Part shown: piece by piece, positions 1 to 7,667 of the stretch
Layout: every line of letters begins with the position of its first letter
Numbering within the stretch: position 1 is the stretch's first letter
Source: JAWKIW01 sp046331175
GTDB lineage: Bacteria > Actinomycetota > Acidimicrobiia > Acidimicrobiales > Acidimicrobilacustridaceae
Reading direction: 5' to 3'
NCBI GenBank assembly: GCA_046331175.1
Contig: JAXLRI010000003.1
Location: 62,001-126,000 of the forward strand
Length of the DNA stretch: 64,000 nt
The notes under the pieces: model-generated
The model's database searches: none
What the model was told of the DNA's origin: nothing
Seen by the model: only the letters and a program-made list of their open reading frames with translations
Position numbers and translations under genes: made by a program

Positions 1-489
1 GACCACGTCGAGGTAGCGGACCATGAAGCCGGCGATGGCGGTGAGCGCCCGTGGGACGTGCAGGCGGTCGAGGCCCATGAGGAGGTCGGCGACCGGTGTC
101 GACCACGCCAGCACGACGGTGGCGGCGGTGCCGAGCGTGGCCTTGGCGACGATCGACCACGCCGCCCAGAGCCCAGGCTCGGAGACCGTGACGCCGAGCA
201 CCTCGCGGTGGGGGCCTGAGCCGATGAGCGGGAGCGCCGCCGCGAACAGGAGGAAGGGGACCTCGATGGTGAGCCGACGCAGCAGCACGGGGAGCGGGAT
301 GCGGGCGAGGGCGGCGGCCGCGGCCACGAGCAGCGCGTAGAGGCCGAAGGCGGCCAGCGCCGAGGGTGGGGTGGCGACGACCGCGAACAGGAACCCGACC
401 AGGCACGCGATCTTCACGGCCGGGTCGAGGGCGTGGATCGCCGTGTCCCGCGGTCCGTGGAGACCGGTGGCGAGGTGGCGCCCGCTCAC
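1..489 (-). CDS. cbiQ: CbiQ, ECF cobalt/nickel transporter T component (3' end outside window)
   Basis: Transmembrane coupling (T) subunit of an energy-coupling-factor metal importer; it joins the substrate-capture protein CbiM to the ATPase. The first 163 codons are visible and the gene runs off the left edge. The GTG start overlaps the stop of the PDGLE gene (GTGA). After a short leader (HLATGLHGPRDTAIHALDPAVK) come hydrophobic helices, then the segment VADLLMGLDRLHVPRALTAI and GFMVRYLDVV, which matches the CbiQ family pattern of Leu-rich segment, VP and a membrane Arg. An ATPase gene (cbiO) is expected further left but is not in view. Confidence 0.85.
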   Translation of the reverse strand, partial: MSGRHLATGLHGPRDTAIHALDPAVKIACLVGFLFAVVATPPSALAAFGLYALLVAAAAALARIPLPVLLRRLTIEVPFLLFAAALPLIGSGPHREVLGVTVSEPGLWAAWSIVAKATLGTAATVVLAWSTPVADLLMGLDRLHVPRALTAIAGFMVRYLDVV

Positions 490-815
490 GACGGAGCGGC
501 TTCTCGGTCGCGTCGCCGGCGGCCGGCGGCCGTGGTGAGCCACACCAGCCCTCCGGCCACGGCGAAGGTGACGGCGACGCCGATGACGCCGGCGACACCG
601 GTGGCCGTGCCCGGGTCGTCGATCCCCTTGGTCGAGTAGTCCGCCAGGGGGCCATCGGCGAGCGCGTGCGGCCGTTCGCCCCTGTCGAGGGACTGGTCGG
701 CGGCCACCTTCTCCAGGCCGTCCGGTGCCGTGCTCGCGTACCGGCTCAGGCCGAAGGCGAGCAGCAGGGCGATCGCCAGGCCGGCGACCACGAACCCGGC
801 CGTGCGTCGGCTCAC
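486..815 (-). CDS. PDGLE-domain membrane protein, CbiN-like ECF auxiliary subunit
   Basis: A 109-residue protein with two predicted membrane helices: residues about 8-24 and about 72-95. The segment between them contains TAPDGLEKVA, the signature of the PDGLE domain, which replaces CbiN in many actinobacterial cobalt/nickel ECF importers. It overlaps cbiM (GTG at 815 over the cbiM stop at 812) and cbiQ, so the three genes form a translationally coupled operon. Its role is probably stabilisation of the CbiM capture unit. That is known for CbiN and inferred here. Confidence 0.85.
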   Translation of the reverse strand: MSRRTAGFVVAGLAIALLLAFGLSRYASTAPDGLEKVAADQSLDRGERPHALADGPLADYSTKGIDDPGTATGVAGVIGVAVTFAVAGGLVWLTTAAGRRRRDREAAPS

Positions 816-1492
816 GACGGCACCGGATCGGCGTCCGCCGGCCGGCGGAGGTCGCGTGCGCCGTACACGAGGTCGGGTCGGGCGGACAGCACTGCACCGA
901 CAGCCAGGGTGGTGATGGCGGCCTCACCGAGGCCGATGGGCACGTGCACGCCGACCATCGCCGCGGCCACCGTGCCGATCGGCGCTGCGCCGTTGCCCCC
1001 CACCGCGTACTCGAGGATGAACATCGCGGCGGCGAGCACCACGGACAGGAAGGCGGCGAGCGCGGTGGCCGACAGCACGCCCGGTCGGGACGCCGGCACC
1101 ACTCGTCGAGCGAGCCAGAACAGGGCGTACCCGGCGAAGGCGGGCACGAGCGCCATGTTGATGATGTTCAACCCCAGGGCGCTGACGCCGCCATCGGCGA
1201 ACAGCAGGCACTGGACCACCAGCACGACGGTGAGGGCGAGCGCGCCCAACCACGGCCCCACCAGCACGGCGGCGAGGAGGCCGCCCAGCAGGTGCCCGGA
1301 CGTGCCGCCTGCGACCGGGAAGGTCAGCATCTGGGCGGAGAAGACGAACGCGGCGACCAGCCCGGTCATCGGGGCCCGAGCCTCCAGCGAGTCCTTGCCC
1401 GCTCGCCACAGCGACAGCGCCACGCCCCCGGCGGCGACGACGCCGGCGCCGGCCGACGTGGTGGCGTCGATGAACCCGTCGGGGATGTGCAC
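812..1492 (-). CDS. cbiM: CbiM, cobalt/nickel-specific substrate-capture membrane protein
   Basis: A 226-residue S component of a cobalt or nickel ECF importer. The start is GTG at 1492, giving (M)HIPDGFIDATTS. The N-terminal Met-His-Ile segment is the metal-binding tip in this family, so the start must be here although the frame stays open upstream. At least six hydrophobic helices follow, with the conserved QMLTFPVAGGTSGHLLGG. The upstream DNA carries a Shine-Dalgarno-like GGAGAGG and a Fur-family palindrome ending about 10 nt before the start. First gene of cbiM-PDGLE-cbiQ. Cobalt cannot be told from nickel by sequence; the Nur-like site favours nickel. Confidence 0.92.
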   Translation of the reverse strand: MHIPDGFIDATTSAGAGVVAAGGVALSLWRAGKDSLEARAPMTGLVAAFVFSAQMLTFPVAGGTSGHLLGGLLAAVLVGPWLGALALTVVLVVQCLLFADGGVSALGLNIINMALVPAFAGYALFWLARRVVPASRPGVLSATALAAFLSVVLAAAMFILEYAVGGNGAAPIGTVAAAMVGVHVPIGLGEAAITTLAVGAVLSARPDLVYGARDLRRPADADPVPS

Positions 1493-1501
1493 GCCGGCCT
1501 C

Positions 1502-1522
1502 TCCTGCGAAGACTTTGCAGGA
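1502..1522. promoter_or_regulatory. Nur-like (Fur-family) operator between cbiM and the fur-like gene
   Basis: A 21-bp imperfect palindrome: arms TCCTGC (1502-1507) and GCAGGA (1517-1522) with near-symmetric GAAGACTTT between. The core at 1505-1519 is TGC-N9-GCA with AA/TT-like inner positions. This is the same geometry as the Streptomyces Nur box (TGCaa-N5-ttGCA). It lies 10 nt before the cbiM start and about 50 nt before the start of the Fur-family gene, so it could control both. Binding is inferred. Confidence 0.6.
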
Positions 1523-1573
1523 GGAGTCTGGCACAGGTGCACCGGGGGAGCGGCGGCCTGCCATGCTCCACGG

Positions 1574-2011
1574 GTGGGAACGCACCGTCCGACCATCGAC
1601 GATCTCGTGGCCGAGCTGCGGGCCCGGGGCCAGCGGGTCACCGTCGCCCGCCGCGCCGTGCTGGTCGAGCTCCTGGCCGCCGGCGACACCCACGTGACCG
1701 CCGACGAGCTGGCCCGGCGCATCCACGCCGAGCACCCCGCCATCCACCTGTCCACCGTCTACCGGTCGCTCGACGCGCTGGCCGAGGCCGAGGTCATCTC
1801 CGTCGCCCGCTTCGCCGACCAGCCGGTCACCTACCACCTCGCCACCGACGTCCACCACCACGCGGTGTGCTCGGTCTGCGGGGACACCATCAACTTGCCG
1901 GCGGGCATCCTGGCCCCGGTGCAGAAGCGGCTCCTGCGCGACCACGGCTTCGTCGCCGACCCCCACCACCTCACGATCTCCGGGACCTGCGCGCGCTGCT
2001 CGGCGGGCTGA
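1574..2011 (+). CDS. Fur-family metalloregulator (Nur/Zur-like)
   Basis: A 145-residue Fur-family DNA-binding repressor. Winged helix at residues about 8-85 with HLSTVYRSLDALAE as recognition region. The dimerisation and metal domain has His cluster H94-H96 in DVHHHAVC and two structural zinc pairs, C99/C102 and C139/C142. The start is GTG at 1574; CATGCT ends 6 nt upstream, suggesting a leaderless mRNA. Divergent from the cobalt/nickel importer with a Nur-like palindrome between, so it probably senses nickel (or cobalt) and represses cbiM. Zinc or iron sensing cannot be excluded from sequence alone. Confidence 0.88.
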   Translation: MGTHRPTIDDLVAELRARGQRVTVARRAVLVELLAAGDTHVTADELARRIHAEHPAIHLSTVYRSLDALAEAEVISVARFADQPVTYHLATDVHHHAVCSVCGDTINLPAGILAPVQKRLLRDHGFVADPHHLTISGTCARCSAG

Positions 2012-2129
2012 GCGGGCCCGCCGGCCGCTTGGTCGCGGCACGGGCGACGAGGACGTGCTGCACTGTCGGGGTGCCAGGCCCCGGCGGACCCAGCGGCGAC
2101 CCGTGCCGCCCAGCCCGAGCGAGCGGGTG

Positions 2130-3245
2130 GTGAGCGAGCCTGTCGACGTCTCGCCGCACCCGGCCCTCCCGCTGACCTACGACGAGTGCCGGGCCCGCTT
2201 CCGCCACCACGCCGGTCGGGCAGGCGTCGCGGTCGACTCGTTCCCGATCACCGCGAGGGGTCCGGCCGGCCAGGAGCTGTCGATCGACGTGGCGTCGCTC
2301 GTCCCCGACGCCGCGCGGCTGCTCGTGGTCATCTCGGGTGTGCACGGCGTCGAGGGCTTCATCGGGTCGGCGCTGCAGTGCGACCTCCTCGCCCGGGTCG
2401 GGACCGAGGCGCTGCCGGACGGCGTCGGCGTGCTGCTCGTCCACGTCGTGAACCCATGGGGCATGGCGTGGTCGCGCCGCCAGAACGAGGCCAACGTCGA
2501 CCTCAACCGGAACTGGCGCCGCAGCGAGGTCGAGCCGGTGCAGAACCCGGCCTACGACGAGGTCCACGCGCTGGCCTGCCCCGACACGCCCGACCTGCCC
2601 GACGTCGACCGGCTGCTCGCCACCGCCGCCGAGCTCGTGGCCCAGCGGGGCCTGCCCTGGGTGCGCGACGCCATCACGATCGGCCAGTACCGCCATCCCG
2701 ACGGGCTGCACTACGGCGGCGAGCACACCGAGGAGTCGACCGCCATCGTCGAGTCGATCGCCCGCACCCGCATCGCCGATCGCGAGCGCGACCTCGTGCT
2801 CGTGCTCGACCTCCACACCGGCCACGGCCCGCGGGGCGAGATCACGCTCCTGTCGGACGAGCCGATCGGCCACCCCCAGGACGACTTCTTCCGGCGGCAC
2901 TTCACCGGTGTCACGGTCGAGGCGACCGCCGACAACCCCGACGCCACCACGGGGACGAAGTCGGGTCAGATCGCCAACGGCATCCGCGACCTCCTGCCCG
3001 ACGGGCGGTGCTGGTCGACCTCGGCCGAGGTGGGCACCGCGCCGGACCTCGAGCAGCTCGCCGCCACCTACCGCAGCCACTGGGTGCACCGCCACGGCGA
3101 CCGGTCGATCCCCGAGCACGCCGCCGCCCTGTGGGAGTACCGGTGCTGCTTCACGCCGATCGACCCCGACTGGGAGCGCCAGGCCCTCACCCGGGGGCGC
3201 GTCCTGCTCGACCAGGCGATCGCGGCGGTGGCGGCGGACGCCTGA
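2130..3245 (+). CDS. DUF2817 family protein, M14-like zinc hydrolase
   Basis: A 371-residue protein of the DUF2817 family, which is related to M14 carboxypeptidases. Family landmarks are SGVHGVEGFIGSA near residue 70 (zinc-binding His/Glu), VNPWGMAWSRRQNEANVDLN and RNW, LVLDLHTGHGPRGE, and a late TSAEVGT. No signal peptide, so probably cytosolic. The GTG at 2130 is preferred because the residues encoded upstream (to GTG 2055) are Arg/Pro-rich and non-conserved; neither start has a strong ribosome site. Substrate unknown. Confidence 0.75.
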   Translation: MSEPVDVSPHPALPLTYDECRARFRHHAGRAGVAVDSFPITARGPAGQELSIDVASLVPDAARLLVVISGVHGVEGFIGSALQCDLLARVGTEALPDGVGVLLVHVVNPWGMAWSRRQNEANVDLNRNWRRSEVEPVQNPAYDEVHALACPDTPDLPDVDRLLATAAELVAQRGLPWVRDAITIGQYRHPDGLHYGGEHTEESTAIVESIARTRIADRERDLVLVLDLHTGHGPRGEITLLSDEPIGHPQDDFFRRHFTGVTVEATADNPDATTGTKSGQIANGIRDLLPDGRCWSTSAEVGTAPDLEQLAATYRSHWVHRHGDRSIPEHAAALWEYRCCFTPIDPDWERQALTRGRVLLDQAIAAVAADA

Positions 3246-3279
3246 CGACGATCACGATCACGACCACGAGGAGGCCGAC

Positions 3280-4530
3280 GTGGCCCTGCCCAGAACCGGG
3301 ATGACCAAGGCGGACATCCTCGCCGAGCTCACCGCCAAGCGCGCCGGCGACGTCCGCTGGCAGGAGGGCCGCACGTTCGGCATGGTCTACGACGCCGGGC
3401 CCGAGGCCCACGACGTCCTCGAGGCCGTCGCCGCCATGTTCCTCCACGACAACGCCCTCAACACGATGGCGTTCCCGTCGCTCGGTCAGATCCAATCCGA
3501 GGTCGTGGGGATCACCGCCGACCTGCTCCACGGCGAGCGGGCGGCCGGCTTCATCACGTCGGGCGGCACCGAGAGCATCCTCATGGCCGTCAAGGCGGCG
3601 CGCGAGCGGGGCCGGGTCGAGCGGGGCATCGACGAGCCCGAGCTGGTGCTGCCCGTCAGCGCCCACGCCGCCTTCCACAAGGCGGCCCACTACTTCGGCC
3701 TGACCGTGCGCAAGGTGCCCGTGCGCGACGACTGGCGGGCCGACGTCGACGCCGCCGCCGATGCGGTGAACGCCAACACGGTGCTGGTGGTGGGGTCGGC
3801 GCCCCAGTACCCGCAGGGCGTGGTCGACCCCATCCCCGAGCTGGCCGCGCTGGCCGCCGAGGTGGGGGCCAGCTTCCACACCGATGCCTGCATGGGCGGG
3901 TTCGTGCTGCCGTTCATGGAGGAGCTCGGCCACGACGTCCCGCCGTGGGACTTCCGCGTCGACGGCGTCACCACCATCTCGGCCGACATCCACAAGCTCG
4001 GCTACGCGCCGAAGGGTGCCTCGGTCGTCCTGCACCGGTCCAAGGAGCTTCGCCGGCACCAGACGTTCGTGTTCGAGGACTGGCTCGGCGGCTTCTACGC
4101 GTCGCCGAACATGCAGGGGACCCGCTCGGCGCTGCCCATGGCCTGCGCCTGGGCGATCCTGCACCACCTCGGCCTGGAGGGGTACCTGCGCCTGACGCAG
4201 GCGACGATCGAGACCCGCGTCCGCCTCGTCGACGGTGTGCGCGCCATCCCCGAGCTGGCGGTGCTCGGCGAGCCCGAGGCCCACCTCGTCGCCATCTCGG
4301 CGAACCCCGGCCTCGAGCACCCGATCGACGTGTTCGCGCTCGGCGACGCGCTGCAGGCGCGGGGGTGGTTCCACGATCGCCAGAAGCCGCCGGACACCCT
4401 CCACGCCACGGTGTCGGCCGGCAACGCGCCGGTGATCGAGGACTACCTCGTCGACCTGGCTGACTGCGTGCGGGAGGTGGGCCGGATCCGCATCGACGAC
4501 CGCTCGACCAGCTACGCCACCCTCGAATAG
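3280..4530 (+). CDS. PLP-dependent decarboxylase/lyase, sphingosine-phosphate-lyase-like (group II)
   Basis: A 416-residue fold-type I pyridoxal-phosphate enzyme. TSGGTESILMAVKAARE binds the phosphate, FHTDACMGGFVLPF holds the cofactor Asp, and SADIHKLGYAPKGAS supplies the Schiff-base Lys. Overall it resembles sphingosine-1-phosphate lyase and group II amino acid decarboxylases. The GTG at 3280 has a perfect GAGGAGG 5 nt upstream, which fixes the start. It begins 34 nt after the DUF2817 gene and may be co-transcribed with it. Substrate not predictable; an amino acid or sphingoid-type amine phosphate is possible. Confidence 0.85.
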   Translation: MALPRTGMTKADILAELTAKRAGDVRWQEGRTFGMVYDAGPEAHDVLEAVAAMFLHDNALNTMAFPSLGQIQSEVVGITADLLHGERAAGFITSGGTESILMAVKAARERGRVERGIDEPELVLPVSAHAAFHKAAHYFGLTVRKVPVRDDWRADVDAAADAVNANTVLVVGSAPQYPQGVVDPIPELAALAAEVGASFHTDACMGGFVLPFMEELGHDVPPWDFRVDGVTTISADIHKLGYAPKGASVVLHRSKELRRHQTFVFEDWLGGFYASPNMQGTRSALPMACAWAILHHLGLEGYLRLTQATIETRVRLVDGVRAIPELAVLGEPEAHLVAISANPGLEHPIDVFALGDALQARGWFHDRQKPPDTLHATVSAGNAPVIEDYLVDLADCVREVGRIRIDDRSTSYATLE

Positions 4531-4554
4531 CCGAGAGCGCGCGGAGGGGCGCCG

Positions 4555-5490
4555 TCAGCCCTCGGCGATGGTCGCCTCGAGGCCCCGCAAGAGGATGTCG
4601 AGGCCGAGGTCGAAGCGCTCGTCGTCGTCCATCTCGAACATCGGCCCGGCCATGGACGTGAGGGTGGGGAAGCGGCTGGGCGGCAGCGACGCGAAGTACT
4701 GCACCACCATGGCTCGCGCCTCGTCGTCGCTCAGGTCGTGGCCGGCGGCGGGGGAGGCGGACAGCTCCAGCACGGACGCGTCGACGTAGCGCCCGACCAG
4801 GTCGCCGAAGTACACGGCCACCGGTGGCGGGACGCCGGCGGCGAGGGTGATCCCGAGCAGCCACTCCATGATCTGCAGCATGTTGGGCCCGAGCGGGACG
4901 CGGCCGAGCGACAGCCGGACGGCGTCGTTGTGGCCGCGCAGCACCCGGTAGCAGTCCCGCACGACGTCGGCGACCTGCTCCTGCCAGCGATCGGGGTCGG
5001 CCGGGGGCAGGGTGACCTCGCCCATGATCCGGTCGTAGACGAGCTCGCCGAGCTCCTCCTTGCCCGAGATGTGCCAGTAGAGCGTGGCCGGGCCGGTGTC
5101 GAGCTCGGTGGCGAGGCGACGGATGGTGAGGGCGTCGACGCCCTCGTCGTCGAGGACCCGGATGGCGGCGTCGATGATGGCGTCGCGGGAGATGGGGGCC
5201 CTGTCGGCCTTGCTCCGCCGGCCGCGGGTGGTCCGCCACCAGGGCGGCTCGAGCGGGTCGGCGCCGCCGTCGATCTGGTCGACGATGGCTCCGGCGACCT
5301 TCTTGGTGGCGTCGGCGACAGCCCCCTGCACCTTGAGCTTGGCGGCCTCCTTCACAGCCGCGGTGGCGGCCTTGGCCTCGGCCTTGCGGGCCAGCCGTTC
5401 GGCCCGCAGCTCGTCGGCCGTGCCGCGCGCGGCCGGTCGGCCGGGCCCCCCGCCCGCTGGTCGCTTCGTGCTCCGTGGCTCGCCGGTCAT
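4555..5490 (-). CDS. TetR-family repressor with long Ala/Lys-rich N-terminal extension
   Basis: A 311-residue regulator. The TetR helix-turn-helix is at residues 101-148 (RDAIIDAAIRVLDDEGVDAL, then GPATLYWHISGKEEL), followed by a tetracycline-repressor-type C-terminal domain. Unusually, about 100 residues precede the HTH, including an Ala/Lys/Glu-rich helix at 25-75 (ARKAEAKAATAAVKEAAKLK) that could form a coiled coil. Normal TetR proteins are about 200 residues. Divergent from the drrAB-type exporter with two palindromes between, so it very probably represses that exporter and itself. Confidence 0.88.
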   Translation of the reverse strand: MTGEPRSTKRPAGGGPGRPAARGTADELRAERLARKAEAKAATAAVKEAAKLKVQGAVADATKKVAGAIVDQIDGGADPLEPPWWRTTRGRRSKADRAPISRDAIIDAAIRVLDDEGVDALTIRRLATELDTGPATLYWHISGKEELGELVYDRIMGEVTLPPADPDRWQEQVADVVRDCYRVLRGHNDAVRLSLGRVPLGPNMLQIMEWLLGITLAAGVPPPVAVYFGDLVGRYVDASVLELSASPAAGHDLSDDEARAMVVQYFASLPPSRFPTLTSMAGPMFEMDDDERFDLGLDILLRGLEATIAEG

Positions 5491-5562
5491 CGCACGCCGC
5501 CTCCCGGTGGTCCCGCGCCGTGTCCGGTCGCCGGCCGAGCGGCGGCGATCGGAGGGGTTGAC

Positions 5563-5595
5563 TCGAACACCGTACTCCTCTAGAACGGTGTTCGA
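5563..5595. promoter_or_regulatory. Inverted repeat, probable TetR operator 1 for the exporter
   Basis: Perfect 11-bp arms TCGAACACCGT (5563-5573) and ACGGTGTTCGA (5585-5595) around an 11-nt spacer. The outer CGAACA/TGTTCG halves recur in the palindrome at 5600-5618, so one protein may read both. Both lie between the TetR start (5490) and the ABC ATPase start (5655). Confidence 0.65.
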
Positions 5596-5599
5596 CAGA

Positions 5600-5618
5600 T
5601 CTCGAACAATGTTCGAGA
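5600..5618. promoter_or_regulatory. 19-bp perfect palindrome, probable TetR operator 2
   Basis: TCTCGAACA-A-TGTTCGAGA is a perfect palindrome with 9-bp arms and one central base. It shares CGAACA/TGTTCG with the upstream repeat but is compact, the usual size of a TetR-dimer site. It starts 55 nt before the ATPase start codon. Confidence 0.7.
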
Positions 5619-5654
5619 AACGCGAGCAGCGATCGAGAGAGGGAGGGAGAGCCG

Positions 5655-6665
5655 ATGGAACCGATCGTCGAGGCCCACGGGTTGCGGAAGCGGTTCGGCA
5701 AGGTGGAGGCGCTGGCCGGGCTCGACCTGGTGGCCGCCGCCGGGCAGGTCGTCGCCGTGCTCGGCCCGAACGGAGCGGGCAAGACCACGCTCGTGCGCAG
5801 CATCGCCACGTTGCTCGTGCCTGACGAGGGCACGCTGCAGGTGGCCGGGATCGACGCCCGCCGCCATCCCGACCAGGTGCGGCGGGCGATCGGGCTCGCC
5901 GGGCAGTACGCCGCCGTCGAGGAGGCCATGACGGGCCGCGAGAACCTCGAGATGGTGGCACAGCTGTTCGGCCACCGCCGGGCCGAGGCCCGGCGCAGCG
6001 CGGCCCGGGTGCTCGACCGGCTGGGGCTGGTCGACGCCGCCGACCGCCTGGTGCGCACCTACTCGGGGGGCATGCGCCGGCGGCTCGACCTGGGCGCCAG
6101 CCTGGTCGGGGCGCCCCGCCTCCTGCTGCTCGACGAGCCCACCACCGGGCTCGATCCCCGGAGCCGCCTCGACCTGTGGGACGCCATCCGGGGCCTCGTC
6201 GCCCAGGGCACCGACGTGCTGCTGACCACGCAGTACCTCGAGGAGGCCGACCAGCTGGCCCGCCACGTCGTCATCGTCGACCGGGGCGCGGTCATCGCCG
6301 AGGGGTCACCCGACGAGCTCAAGTCGCGCGCCGGCCGCGACGTCGTGCAGGTCACCGCCCGCGACGCGGCCGACCTGCCGGCGGTCGCCGGTGCGCTGGC
6401 CGGCGTCGGCACCGCCGTCCCGCGGCTCGACCCGCCGACGCGGCGGGTCACCGTGCCGGTCGACGGCGGGACCCGTGCCCTGCCCGACGCCGTGCGGGCC
6501 CTCGACCAGGCCGGCCTCGCCGTCGACGACGTCGGCCTGCGCCGCCCCACCCTCGACGAGGTCTTCCTCGCCGTCACCGGACATCGGCTCGAGCCCGACG
6601 GTGCACCGTCGCCCGACGGCATCGGCCTCGGCTCCACCACCACCCCTGACGCACCAGCCGCCTGA
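5655..6665 (+). CDS. ABC exporter ATP-binding protein, daunorubicin-resistance (DrrA) type
   Basis: A 336-residue ATPase. Walker A GPNGAGKTT at residues 37-45, Q-loop near 84 (GQYAAVEE), ABC signature YSGGM at 136-140, Walker B LLLLDEP at 156-162, then the DrrA-type C-terminal domain with RRPTLDEVFLAVTGH. ATG preceded by a purine-rich GGGAGGGAGAG ribosome site. Followed 12 nt later by its membrane partner. The pair probably expels a hydrophobic compound from the cytoplasm under control of the divergent TetR. Confidence 0.93.
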   Translation: MEPIVEAHGLRKRFGKVEALAGLDLVAAAGQVVAVLGPNGAGKTTLVRSIATLLVPDEGTLQVAGIDARRHPDQVRRAIGLAGQYAAVEEAMTGRENLEMVAQLFGHRRAEARRSAARVLDRLGLVDAADRLVRTYSGGMRRRLDLGASLVGAPRLLLLDEPTTGLDPRSRLDLWDAIRGLVAQGTDVLLTTQYLEEADQLARHVVIVDRGAVIAEGSPDELKSRAGRDVVQVTARDAADLPAVAGALAGVGTAVPRLDPPTRRVTVPVDGGTRALPDAVRALDQAGLAVDDVGLRRPTLDEVFLAVTGHRLEPDGAPSPDGIGLGSTTTPDAPAA

Positions 6666-6677
6666 TCGGAGCGACCC

Positions 6678-7508
6678 ATGACCACGACCTCCCTCGTCCT
6701 CGACCCCGACCTCGTCACCCGCCCCGAGCAGGCGGCGGGCGTCGCCACCACGGTCGGCGCCGTCGCCGCCCGCACCATCCGCCAGTTCGTGCGCACGCCC
6801 CAGCTGATCGTCGTCGGGACGATCCAGGGCGCGATGTTCCTGCTCATCTTCCGCTACGTCTTCGGCGGGGCCATCGACGCCGGGCCGGTGCCCTACGTCG
6901 ACTTCCTCGTGCCCGGGTTCGTGGTGACGAGCGTGCTGTTCGTGGGGATGGGCGCGGCGGCCGGCGTCGCCCAGGACCTCGACGACGGGTTCTTCGACCG
7001 CCTCCGATCCCTGCCGGTGCGGCGCACCGCGCTGCTCGCCGGGCGGGCCACCGCCGACACCGGGCTGCTCACGTGGAACCTCGTCGTCACCGTGGCGATC
7101 GGGTTCCTCGTCGGCTTCCGCCTCCACGGCGACGCCGGCGCCGGCCTCGCCGCGTTCGGCCTGTGCGTCGTGTACGGGTTCGCCTTCACGTGGATGTTCG
7201 TCTGCATCGGCCTCACCGCCGGGAGCGCCCAGGCCGCGCAGGGGATGTCGCTCCTGGTGTTCCCGCTCACGTTCGTGTCGAGTGCCTACGTGCCCGTCGA
7301 CACCATGCCGGGCTGGCTCCAGCCCATCGCCGAGCACCAGCCGATCACGGCGATGGTCGACGCCGTCCGCTGCCTGACCCTCGGCGACTCGGCGGCGGCC
7401 GGTCTCACCGGCTCGACCGCGTCCTACGTGCTGGCCTCGCTGGCGTGGAGCGTGGGGCTGGTCGTGGTCTTCGCCCCGCTGGCCGTCGCCCGCTACCGCC
7501 GGGGCTGA
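6678..7508 (+). CDS. ABC-2 type permease, DrrB-like exporter subunit
   Basis: A 276-residue membrane protein with about six helices. The family segment FGGAIDAGPVPYVDFLVPGF is near residue 60, and LPVRRTALLAGRATADT and FPLTFVSSAYVPVDTMPGWL follow later; these are typical of the DrrB/ABC-2 family. Begins 12 nt after the ATPase gene, so one operon. Works as a homodimer with the ATPase in known relatives. Substrate unknown; drug efflux is inferred only from the family and the TetR control. Confidence 0.92.
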   Translation: MTTTSLVLDPDLVTRPEQAAGVATTVGAVAARTIRQFVRTPQLIVVGTIQGAMFLLIFRYVFGGAIDAGPVPYVDFLVPGFVVTSVLFVGMGAAAGVAQDLDDGFFDRLRSLPVRRTALLAGRATADTGLLTWNLVVTVAIGFLVGFRLHGDAGAGLAAFGLCVVYGFAFTWMFVCIGLTAGSAQAAQGMSLLVFPLTFVSSAYVPVDTMPGWLQPIAEHQPITAMVDAVRCLTLGDSAAAGLTGSTASYVLASLAWSVGLVVVFAPLAVARYRRG

Positions 7509-7667
7509 GCGGCGCGACGCGGGCGGGTCGGGCGACGGGGTGGGCGGGGGAGGGGCGATCCGCCGGCGGGCGGCACGCGGGCTAGCGTCAGCCGGCGCGA
7601 TCGTGCGCGCCGGTGGGGGACGTCGACGGTGACGTCGCCGGCGCGCGGTGCGAGGGGAGCAAGGTCC

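Noticed and set aside
1493..1573. Cobalamin riboswitch upstream of cbiM
   Set aside because: The gap to the divergent gene is only 81 bp and shows no B12-box-like sequence; the Fur-type palindrome explains control.
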